From contig CAWIBU010000003.1 in NCBI GenBank assembly GCA_963834445.1, positions 310,001 through 374,000 of the forward strand: a stretch of DNA of 64,000 nucleotides, in the 5' to 3' direction. Made by a program: the position numbers and the translations under genes. This document shows, in pieces, positions 34,874-43,600 of this stretch. Origin of the DNA: PALSA-350 sp963834445 (lineage in GTDB: Bacteria; Acidobacteriota; Terriglobia; Terriglobales; Acidobacteriaceae). Below the pieces are notes generated by a model. That model saw nothing but the letters and a program-made list of their open reading frames with translations. It searched no databases and was not told the DNA's origin. The first letter of the stretch is position 1; each line of letters begins with the position of its first letter.

Positions 34874-36076
34874 TCAGGCAGCCGTCTTCTTGTTGATCAG
34901 GCCGTGGGGATCGATGACGTATTTTTTAGCGGCTCCCTGATCGAAATCCTTGTAGCCCTGGGGAGCATCGTCGAGCGAGATGATGGTCGCGTTGACGATC
35001 TTTGCGATGGGCAAACGACCGTGCAGGATGGCCTGCATCAATTGCCGGTTGTATTGCAGCACGGGCGCTTGTCCGGTGTGGAAGTGCAATGACTTCGACC
35101 AGCCCTTGCCGAAGCGGACCTTCAAAATCCCGTGCTTCGAATCCTCGTTGGGCGCGCCTGGATCCGCCACGACATAGAGTCCCGGGATGCCGATGCCGCC
35201 GGCGATGAAGACCACGTCCATCAGCGAATTCAGCACGCTCGCGGGCGCGGGCTCATCGGCAGAGCCGTGTCCGCTGGCCTCAAAGCCAACGGCGTCGATG
35301 CCGGCGTCCACGGTAGGCTCACCAGTAATGGCGGCAATCTGGTCGGCCAGGCTTTCGCTCTGCGCGATGTCGATCGTCTCAAAACCCATTTTCTTAGCGT
35401 GGGCCAAACGCTCTTTGTTGCGATCGCCAACGATCACCACCGCCGCGCCCAGTATCTGTGCGGAGGCGGCAGCCGCCATTCCGACCGGGCCCGCACCGGC
35501 AACGTATACGGTCGAACCAACACCCACGCCGGCTGACTTTGCTCCATGGAAGCCTGTGGGCAAAATGTCTGACAGCATGGTGAGATCGCGAATCTTTTCC
35601 ATGGCCTGGTCTTTGTCTGGGAACTTGAGCAGATTGAAATCGGCATAGGGCACCAGCACGTAGTCAGCCTGGCCACCGACCCAGCCACCCATGTCGACGT
35701 ATCCATAAGCGCCGCCCGGCTGCGCCTTGTTCACGGTCAGGCAGACGCCCGTGTTGCGCTCACGGCAAGCACGGCAACGGCCGCAGGCTACGTTGAAAGG
35801 CACCGAGACCAGGTCGCCGATATTTAAAAAGAGAACGTCTTTGCCCTTCTCGATGACCTCGCCCAGAATCTCGTGGCCGAGAACCAGGCCCTTGGGCGCG
35901 GTGGTGCGGCCGCGGACCATGTGTTGGTCAGATCCACAGATGTTGGTGGACACGACCTTGAGGATGACACCGTGCTCAATCGACTTGCCCTGGGGGTCGT
36001 TGAAGGTGGGATAGTCAATGTTATGTACTTCAACTTTGCCCGGACCCTCGTAGATGACACCGCGATTTTTCGCCAT
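34874..36076 (-). CDS. fdhA: Glutathione-independent formaldehyde dehydrogenase
   Basis: A 400-residue zinc-dependent medium-chain dehydrogenase oxidising formaldehyde (and other aldehydes) with tightly held NAD. It matches the Pseudomonas putida type: Cys47 and His68 (NICGSDQHM, GHE) ligate catalytic zinc, the four-Cys structural zinc site is CGRCRACRERNTGVC, the family insert GAYGYVDMGGWVGGQADYVLVPYAD is present, and the Rossmann loop is VAGAGPVGMAAA. ATG 36076 follows GGAGAG at seven bases; the upstream open frame is not coding. It may detoxify formaldehyde from demethylation of plant material (inference). No other C1 gene is nearby. Confidence 0.95.
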   Translation of the reverse strand: MAKNRGVIYEGPGKVEVHNIDYPTFNDPQGKSIEHGVILKVVSTNICGSDQHMVRGRTTAPKGLVLGHEILGEVIEKGKDVLFLNIGDLVSVPFNVACGRCRACRERNTGVCLTVNKAQPGGAYGYVDMGGWVGGQADYVLVPYADFNLLKFPDKDQAMEKIRDLTMLSDILPTGFHGAKSAGVGVGSTVYVAGAGPVGMAAAASAQILGAAVVIVGDRNKERLAHAKKMGFETIDIAQSESLADQIAAITGEPTVDAGIDAVGFEASGHGSADEPAPASVLNSLMDVVFIAGGIGIPGLYVVADPGAPNEDSKHGILKVRFGKGWSKSLHFHTGQAPVLQYNRQLMQAILHGRLPIAKIVNATIISLDDAPQGYKDFDQGAAKKYVIDPHGLINKKTAA

Positions 36077-36220
36077 ACAATTCTCTCCATTTCCAACTAC
36101 GACCAACAAGTGTAGATGCAAATGAGAGAAAGTGGGTTTGGGCCGGGTCTTTGTTCGGGAGTGCCCCCCGGATTCGTGGCAGAGCAAGAGCGGTGAACGA
36201 CTCTATGAGTGACCACCGCA

Positions 36221-38149
36221 CTAGGTATACATGCTGGCGCGCTTGTCCTTCGGATCGTGTTCTGCCGCTTCGCCTGCGGCCAGAACCGCCGCCGCTAATT
36301 TCGACGGTTGGGTGGTCGAGATCACCACGTGCGGCTTGTGGAGCACATCGATCACACGATCGTACAACCGATTGCGTACCTCGATGCGGTCAGACGCCCG
36401 GGTGACATAACGAATCAGCACCTCAACCCCGGAACCGGCAGGGCGCATGTTCACGGAAGAGCTCGCGCTGGCGTTGCTCAACCCGCTCTGCCGCGGTACG
36501 CGCTTCCACTCCTGTTCGGCGAGCAAGGCATTCTGTTGCGTTTCTTCCATGATCGCCGTATTCAGCAGTGCTACCTTCGCGTACGTCTCGCTGGAGGAAG
36601 GCAGGCTCAGCGAGATTTCGTCCCACATCCATTGGCCCACGGTCGAGAAGTTGAAGAACTGGCCGGTAACAGCGAAGTTGTTGATGAAGGTTGCGCGGCG
36701 GCCGGTGGGGTGCCCTTTGACGGCCCAGTCGCTGTTTTCGAGGACCGTGGTTCGAAACAAATCGATAGCAACTACTTCGCCGGCCACACCATTGATCTGT
36801 ACCCAGTCGCCGACGCGCATTCCATTCTTACCCATGAGGATGAACCACCCAAAGAAGGCCAGAATGAAACTTTGCAGAGCGACCGTGAGGCCAGCCGTCG
36901 CCAGGCCCAGGATGGTCGAGATCTGACTGGGTACACCGAACGTGACCAGCAACACGCCGGCCAAGCCGACCAGCTGTATGCTGAGCCGGAGAATGGTGCG
37001 CAGGGTCTGCATGCGCCGCCGATCGAGCGCACGGCGCTCCAACAGGCCGGTTCCCGCGGCTTCGCAGAGAATGGCGCAAATCAGAATGCAGGCAATCATG
37101 GCTAGCGAACGCAGAGCCATGTGCATGGCGATGCGATGCTGCAGCATCACCTGCGCCCCCCACTTGGTGTAGACCCCGGCAAGTTGCTGCTGGGTCTGGA
37201 TGCGGTCATCGTAGATGCTGAGTAGCTGTCGCTGTTCCCTTCTCAGTTGCAGGTTGAGCAGCTGGGTGGAATCGGGCCGAGGGGAGCTGTCGGTCGCGCT
37301 GGCAGCGCTGGCGTTGGCCTGCGCTTCCAGCGCGTTATGCTGCAAAGTCAGGCTGGCTGCATCTGCCTGCGCCTGCTGCCTGGCCTGTTCAATCAATTGG
37401 TAACGGCTGCGTTGGCTGGTCCAGGCCGCGATGGCGCCGGCCAGCGTGCCGTATTGCCGCGTGGAAAGAACAGCCATCTGGCTGTCACTGCCGGCCTGGG
37501 TGTTCATTTTGCTCATCGCCGCTTCGTGCGTGGCGAGCTCCTGCTGAATCCGGGTACGCACATCGCCCGACGCCCGCACCAGGTCCTGCTGCGCGTCGTT
37601 CAACTCATCCTGATCGAGGCCCAGCTGCGCCTGAGCGATCTTCAAATCGTCTTCGCTGCCCGCCGCGGGCGCCCCCGCGACCGGGGTCAGGCTGCGCACC
37701 TTGGCTTGATCTTCCTTGGCCAGCTGCTGCAGTTGCGCCACCCTTTGGGAAAGCTGAACTGCTTCGCCGGTAGGGGCAAGATGCTGCGCGCTGGCCTGCC
37801 TCAGCGCTGTGGCGAAGGCCTGGTCTACCTCGTGGTCGGCCAGGCGCTCAGCCTCACGCGCATGCTCCACTTCTTCCCGGCTGACGGCCAAAGGGGTGAG
37901 AGCCTGGGCAATTTGCCAGGGGTGCAGGTCAACCAGCGTCGTCTGCGTGGCAGCGGTCAAATCTTGTTGGTCCCTATGACCTTTGAGAAAGGGCAGATGG
38001 GCCATCGCGTCACGCGTGGTCCAGGTGAACGCGATGCACAAGGCGAGCACGCTGAGCAGCACGAGCAGAGAGATGAACCGGCTGCGGCCGAGCATTCGCT
38101 GTAATGCCGTGTGTTGAGATAGTCGACGAGCGGCCGGGCTGCTTAGCAT
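36221..38149 (-). CDS. MscS-family mechanosensitive channel with long periplasmic coiled coil
   Basis: A 642-residue channel protein. One N-terminal membrane helix (about 25-43) is followed by some 280 residues of Gln/Ala/Glu-rich helical coil (about 70-330), then transmembrane helices and the pore helix GLATAGLTVALQSFILAFFGWFILMG. The MscS beta domain follows (MRVGDWVQINGVAGEVVAIDLFRTTVLE) with a mixed C-terminal domain. This resembles enlarged MscS relatives such as MscK in layout, not sequence detail. It should open on membrane tension to release osmolytes. ATG 38149 is preferred over an upstream TTG. Divergent from the GH79 gene. Confidence 0.9.
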   Translation of the reverse strand: MLSSPAARRLSQHTALQRMLGRSRFISLLVLLSVLALCIAFTWTTRDAMAHLPFLKGHRDQQDLTAATQTTLVDLHPWQIAQALTPLAVSREEVEHAREAERLADHEVDQAFATALRQASAQHLAPTGEAVQLSQRVAQLQQLAKEDQAKVRSLTPVAGAPAAGSEDDLKIAQAQLGLDQDELNDAQQDLVRASGDVRTRIQQELATHEAAMSKMNTQAGSDSQMAVLSTRQYGTLAGAIAAWTSQRSRYQLIEQARQQAQADAASLTLQHNALEAQANASAASATDSSPRPDSTQLLNLQLRREQRQLLSIYDDRIQTQQQLAGVYTKWGAQVMLQHRIAMHMALRSLAMIACILICAILCEAAGTGLLERRALDRRRMQTLRTILRLSIQLVGLAGVLLVTFGVPSQISTILGLATAGLTVALQSFILAFFGWFILMGKNGMRVGDWVQINGVAGEVVAIDLFRTTVLENSDWAVKGHPTGRRATFINNFAVTGQFFNFSTVGQWMWDEISLSLPSSSETYAKVALLNTAIMEETQQNALLAEQEWKRVPRQSGLSNASASSSVNMRPAGSGVEVLIRYVTRASDRIEVRNRLYDRVIDVLHKPHVVISTTQPSKLAAAVLAAGEAAEHDPKDKRASMYT

Positions 38150-38230
38150 GGTCAATTTTGGCAATTACCGGCGTTGCAGGGTAGACCCCGGAGGTTGTAG
38201 GCAGTCTTTATACTCGAAGCGAGAGATTGC

Positions 38231-39652
38231 ATGAATCGGCGTAAGTTTTTGCTCAACGGCATGCTGGCAACTCTGGCTGCCCGCGCCGTGGCGGCCCAGA
38301 CGGTCGGTGTCGCGATACGCGGCGCGCGCGCGATGCCTCCGATTCCCGCGGATTTCATGGGACTTGGCTATGAGATCGCTTCTGTGGCCAGACCTGGCCT
38401 CATGAGCCCGGTAAACCTTCTCTACGTGCAACTGGTGCGAACCCTGGGCGCGCATGGCGTGGTCCGCGTGGGTGGCAATACTGCCGACTACGCGCGCTAC
38501 GCGCCGGCAGCAGCAGCGGTGTCGAGTCCCTATGGAACGGTGGTCAACGATGCCGTGCTCAAGGATTTGGGGGGGTTCCTCGACGCGACCGGATGGAAGT
38601 TGATCTGGGCACTCAACCTGGGGAGCGGTTCCCCGGCGGACGCAATCGCCGAGGCGAAAATAATCCAGCAGGTCGCGGCCGAACAGCTGCTCGCCTTCGA
38701 GGTCGGCAACGAACCCGATCTCTTCCCAGGCGAGAAACATCGGGGGCGAAACTACGGCTACGAGGAATGGCTTACCGATTACCGCCGTTACAAGGGGGTT
38801 CTCCGTGCGCAGTTGCCGCATCTACCGTTGGCCGGCCCTGATGTTGCGGGCAAAACCGATTGGGTCACCCGTTTCGCCGCCGATGAAGGCAAAGATTGCG
38901 TTCTGCTCACCCACCATTACTACCGGGAAGGGCAAAGCCCCACCAGCACGATACAGAAATTGCTGGGGGTCGATCCCAGGCTGCAGCCCCGCCTCGATCA
39001 ACTGCGCGCCGCGTCCCGGGGTTGCGGCGTGCCCTATCGCATCTGCGAAGTGAATTCCTTTTCCGGCGGCGGACGGCCGGGGGTCAGCGATACCATGGCA
39101 GGCGCGCTGTGGGCTCTCGACTACCTCTTCACCCTCGCCTACAACGGCTGCTCGGGAGTGAACATGGAGACAGGGGTCAACCAACACAATTTCATCAGTT
39201 CATACTCCCCCATCGGCGATGATGAACACGGCCATTACGCGGCCAAACCGGAATACTACGGCTTGCTCGCCTTTAGCTTGGCCGGGCAAGGGGAAATGCT
39301 GGATGTAGTCCTGGACCCCGCGTCTTCTGCCATCAAAGCCTATGCCACCCACCCCGCCAAGCGAACGCTGGCGCTCACTTTGATCAACAAGGGAGATGTG
39401 GACGCGCGCGCGCATGTGGATACGCGAGAGCAGCCGGTAGACGGGATGGTTACTGTCATCCGCCTGCTGGCCCCCGCCGTTGATGCAACTGCGGGAATCT
39501 CGTTAGGCGGAGCACTGGTGACATCGCGGGGAACATGGAAGCCAGGAACCCCGGAAGTGCAGCCGGTGCGCAAGGGGCGGATGACGATCGACCTCCCTGC
39601 GGCCAGCGCTGCGATTATCAAGATGTTCGTGGCTTTGCAAAGTAATTTTTGA
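38231..39652 (+). CDS. GH79-like secreted glycosidase (beta-glucuronidase/heparanase family)
   Basis: A 473-residue exported enzyme. MNRRKFLLNGMLATLAARAVAAQ is a Tat-like signal peptide (RRKFL). The TIM barrel has VRVGGNTADYARY, the acid/base Glu161 in FEVGNEPDLFPG and the likely nucleophile Glu273 in YRICEVNSFSGGG, the same order and sequence style as GH79 beta-glucuronidases, one of which is known from Acidobacterium capsulatum. A C-terminal beta-sandwich (about 385-473) follows. It would release glucuronic acid (or its methyl ether) from plant arabinogalactan or similar chains. The SMP-30-like gene follows after 17 bp in the same direction. The family is likely; the exact specificity is unknown. 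Confidence 0.82.
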   Translation: MNRRKFLLNGMLATLAARAVAAQTVGVAIRGARAMPPIPADFMGLGYEIASVARPGLMSPVNLLYVQLVRTLGAHGVVRVGGNTADYARYAPAAAAVSSPYGTVVNDAVLKDLGGFLDATGWKLIWALNLGSGSPADAIAEAKIIQQVAAEQLLAFEVGNEPDLFPGEKHRGRNYGYEEWLTDYRRYKGVLRAQLPHLPLAGPDVAGKTDWVTRFAADEGKDCVLLTHHYYREGQSPTSTIQKLLGVDPRLQPRLDQLRAASRGCGVPYRICEVNSFSGGGRPGVSDTMAGALWALDYLFTLAYNGCSGVNMETGVNQHNFISSYSPIGDDEHGHYAAKPEYYGLLAFSLAGQGEMLDVVLDPASSAIKAYATHPAKRTLALTLINKGDVDARAHVDTREQPVDGMVTVIRLLAPAVDATAGISLGGALVTSRGTWKPGTPEVQPVRKGRMTIDLPAASAAIIKMFVALQSNF

Positions 39653-39669
39653 GTGCCTAGTATTATCGA

Positions 39670-40599
39670 TTGCGCACGCCGAGGAGAACACCGCTGCCGA
39701 ATCTAACGATCGAAAAGCCAGTATGTATCGCCGCCACCGGAGATGTGTGTGGCGAAGGGGTTTTGTGGGCGCAGGATACGCAATGCGTCTATTGGACCGA
39801 TATCAACCGGTTCCTCGTCCATCGCTACGACTTGCAACAAGACGCTGTCAAGACCTGGTTCTTTGCTGAACCGGTCACCTGCGTGATGCAAACCACCCGC
39901 CAGGACACCCTGGCCCTGTCTCTCGGATCGGGCATCGCGCTGTGGAAACCTGGGAGCGAGGCGGCCACTGTACCGTTATTTGCCCTGCCCGGCTTCCCCT
40001 TTGTTCGCTGTAACGATGCCGCCGTCGACCCAGGCGGTGCGTTGTGGGTAGGGTCGATGCGTAACAACGTCAAAGAGGATGGCGACGCTTCTCCCTCGGG
40101 TGGCCGGGATGGTGTGCTCTACCGCATCGACGGAACGGGTACCGCGACCGAGTGGCGCCGCGACCTGGGCATATCGAATACGCTTCTATGGAGCCCGGAC
40201 AAATCGAAATTCTATTTTGGCGATTCTCTGCAGAACTGCATCTGGTCGTATGACTATGACCTTGCGAGCCGCTCCATTCGCGGGGAGCAGCCCTTCTTCC
40301 AGGGTTTCGATCGTGGCTTACCGGACGGCTCGACTATCGACAGCGACGGTTACCTATGGAATTGCCGTTACGACGGGGGCTGCATTGTTCGCGTTGCGCC
40401 CAACGGCAAGACCGATCGCGTGATTGACCTGCCGGTGAGCCGGCCGACAAACTGCACGTTCGGAGGCCCAGCCGGGAACGTGCTTTACATCACGTCAGCT
40501 TCGCCCGCGGCCGGCCACTGGGAGCGATTCGGGGGGTGCCTCTTTGCCCTGCAGACCAACGTCACGGGCATAGCGGAGAATCAATTCCGGTTGGCGTAA
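39670..40599 (+). CDS. SMP-30/gluconolactonase family protein
   Basis: A six-bladed propeller lactonase-like protein of about 301-309 residues. Metal-ligand positions of SMP-30/XylC are visible: Glu in VCGEGVLW, Asn in the RCNDAAVDPGGALWVGSM block, Asn in SNTLLWSPD and Asp in LPDGSTIDSDGYLWNCRY. It would hydrolyse a sugar lactone to the aldonic or uronic acid. No ATG is available. The frame is open from TTG 39670, but GAGGAGA at 39681-39687 sits ideally before CTG 39694 (PNLTIEKP follows), so a CTG start is likely. It probably forms an operon with the GH79 gene, extending a uronate or aldonate route. Confidence 0.85.
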   Translation: MRTPRRTPLPNLTIEKPVCIAATGDVCGEGVLWAQDTQCVYWTDINRFLVHRYDLQQDAVKTWFFAEPVTCVMQTTRQDTLALSLGSGIALWKPGSEAATVPLFALPGFPFVRCNDAAVDPGGALWVGSMRNNVKEDGDASPSGGRDGVLYRIDGTGTATEWRRDLGISNTLLWSPDKSKFYFGDSLQNCIWSYDYDLASRSIRGEQPFFQGFDRGLPDGSTIDSDGYLWNCRYDGGCIVRVAPNGKTDRVIDLPVSRPTNCTFGGPAGNVLYITSASPAAGHWERFGGCLFALQTNVTGIAENQFRLA

Positions 40600-40630
40600 A
40601 AATCAGCTGCGCTATGCACCAACGAAAAAA

Positions 40631-40660
40631 GGAGCCGTGCTCGGGTGAGAGCACGGCTCC
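40631..40660. terminator. Bidirectional terminator
   Basis: Perfect 12-bp stem GGAGCCGTGCTC/GAGCACGGCTCC with a 6-base loop, flanked by AAAAAA on the left and TTT on the right. It separates the SMP-30 gene (plus) from the giant repeat gene (minus) and can end both transcripts. Confidence 0.92.
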
Positions 40661-40689
40661 TTTGCTTGCGTGGGAGTTAAGCTGGCTGG

Positions 40690-43600
40690 TTAATTGGTCA
40701 GCTTGATCGTAACCCCGCCGGGTGAGTAAGCGTTACTGGTGACGGTGAGCGTGTCAGTGGCCGCCCCCGAAGCGTTCGAGTACGTGATGGTTACCGAGCA
40801 AGAGCCACCCGGCGCTATGGAAGCGATACAAGTGTTGTTGCTGAGTGAGAAGCTGCTGCTCGACCCGTGACCGAGCGTCAGCGCGGAAATCGTCAGGGAA
40901 AGGTTGCCGGTGTTGGTGATCGTGGTCGTGGTCGATGCGTTAAGCGGGTTGATGGTGAGCGCGCCGCTGTTTACCTGCAACTTGGCGACACTGGTGTTCA
41001 AGTCGGTCACATAGATGTTGCCGGCGCCATCGAGCACGATGCCGGTGGGGTTATTGAGCCCGGTCAGCGAAACCTGGGTTGTTTTGCCGCCCGACGAATG
41101 GTTCGCAGGCACCATCAGCACCCGTTGTCCGCTATCGGTGATGAACATATCGCCGTTCGGATCGAAGGCCATGCCTGCAGGCGAGTTGAGCGCGCAGGAG
41201 GTGACCGTCGAGTCGCAAGGCGCAAGGGCCACGGTTGAGTTGGTGCCGCCATTGAGACTGATCTGCTGGATCGTATTCAGGTTGCCGTCACCAATATAAA
41301 GATTGGTGCCGCTATTATCGACAGCCAGCGATTGCGGGAAGCTTACAGTCGAGCCGCTGAGCAGAACGCTGGGGATGTAGGATGCATACGTTTCCCCGGG
41401 GACCTCGATGATCCGTGGGGTGGCGCCGGCATCAGCGATGTAGAGATTGCCGCCAAAGTCAATTCTGGCAGCCGTAGGAAGACCAAGCGGGTACGACCCC
41501 GTGTTCACGGTCGATTCTGCGAGGGTAGGATCGAATTTAAAGACCCCAGGCGCATTAGCGTCCGAGATGATCAGGTTGCCAAAGGCATCGAACACCAGGT
41601 CGCTGGGGTAAACCAGGTTCTTGGTATTGGCAGCGTTCCATTGCGTCAATGAGCCACCCGTCGACGGCACGGTATCGATGATCCCGGTGTTGCTGTTAGC
41701 CACGTAGAGCGTGGAACTGGTGGTGTCAGATGGGTTAAAGGTCAGTGACTGTGGCTGGTTCAAGCCTGCACTCAACATCACCTGCGTGGCGCTGGAGAGC
41801 GAGATCTGTGATGCAGCTCCCAAACCGGAAAGGAACAGGTAGAGCTTCGGCTCAGCTACGCTGTTCGTGTCGGTGAAGTCAACCTCGACAACTCCCTTGC
41901 GAATGCCTGGCAAAGCTGGCGTGAAGACAACACTGAAGGTGCAAACAAAACCGGCGGGTTCCGATACGCCGGAAGCGCAGGTGCTGGCCTGGGCGTTGTT
42001 GGCGAAGTCTGTGATGCCGCCTCCAGCGGGATTGAAATTGAAGTTGATGGAGCCAGCAACCACATAGGTATAGGGGATAAGCACAGTGCTGGTGCCGCCG
42101 CCCACACTGGCAGGGTCGGTGCCAATCGCAGGGTTGCGCAGCGGAACAACCTGCGTGTTGCTGGCGGGCACGTAGTTTGTATCTCCCAGGTAGTTCAGGG
42201 TCACGGTATTGTTACCGGGTACCAGGTAGGTGCTGAGCAGGTTCACAGTCACCGAAGAGGTGGCGCCCGACCCTGGTACCAGCGTGCCGGTGGCCAGGGT
42301 TTGACCGGCGAAGGTTACGTTGACTGTTCCGGTTGGAGCAGCTGTTGAACCTGACACGGTGATCGTGTAAGGCGTTGGCTGGCTGAAGAAGCAGCAGTCA
42401 CCGGTGGGGTAGAGAAGGCCGCCGCTGAGGCCGGTCGAACCCGTGGTGCCCACCACAATCTGTACTGAGCCGGTAGCAGTGGTGTAGTCGGTGCTGTCGT
42501 TGGGGGTAAAGAGCACGTTCAACGTTTGTGTACCTGCGGCGAGCACGGTGCCCGCTGCCGGGGTGTAGGTATACGTTCCGGGCAGGGATACGCCGTTGAT
42601 CGACGCGACGGCATCGAGCTGCGTACTGCTGAGGGGGGTACCGACCGCGATCGCTGCCGGCGTCGGCCAGGTGATGACAGGCGTTGCCTGGGTTACGGTG
42701 ATCTGGACGCTGTCGGTCGCGGTCGTGTAACCCTGCAGGTTGCTGGGGGTGAAGGTTACGTTGAGGGTATGGGTTCCCACGGAAAGCACAGTACCCGAGG
42801 GTGGCACATAGGCGTAGGTGCCCGGCACAACCACCTGCGTGTTGGTGCCGAAGCCAAGTGCCATGATGACTACATTGCGGGTATTGGGAACACTCACGCT
42901 TACCAATGTTCTCGTCGGATCGATGGGAAGGGTATACCCATAGAGGTCGAAGGTGCCACTTACTTCGCCACCGCCCTGGGTGTTCTTGTAGGGCGTCGAG
43001 ACCACCACTGTCTCATCGGAATAGCCCGCCGACTGCGCCCATGAACTCATGTCGAGGGTTTCGGTCACCGGGTTACCAGCATCGGCATAGGTAAGAATGA
43101 ACGGTTCACTGGTCTGCCCGGTCGTGGTCGCCGCTCCAATCAGGTAAAGCGTGGAGTAGTTGCCTTGCGCGCTTCCGAGCGAATACACCGCTCCGTTGGT
43201 GATCGAATCGGGAACGTTCGGTTGCCCCAGCGTGAAGGTGGTGCCGGCAAACTGAACTGAGCCGTTGTTCAGCTGCTTGTAAGAATAGGTGCCGCCCTGG
43301 CCATCGAAGCCAGCGAGGCTATAGGCAGTGCCATCGGTCGAGGTCGCAATCGGGACCAGCTGACTCGATGGTGTAACCGGTGTCGGCCGCGGCGTACCCA
43401 TCGCCACCGCATCGAGCTGCGTGGCGCTCAAAGCTGTACCGTAGGGAATGTTCGCTGGTGTCGGCCACGAGATGATCGGGGTAACGATCGGCGTTACCGC
43501 ATTCGTGACTACAAGTTTCACGGTACCGGTACTCGGCTGATAGTCCGTCGTATCGGTCGGCGTAAACGCAACCGACAACGTATCGGTGCCGACTGGTTCG

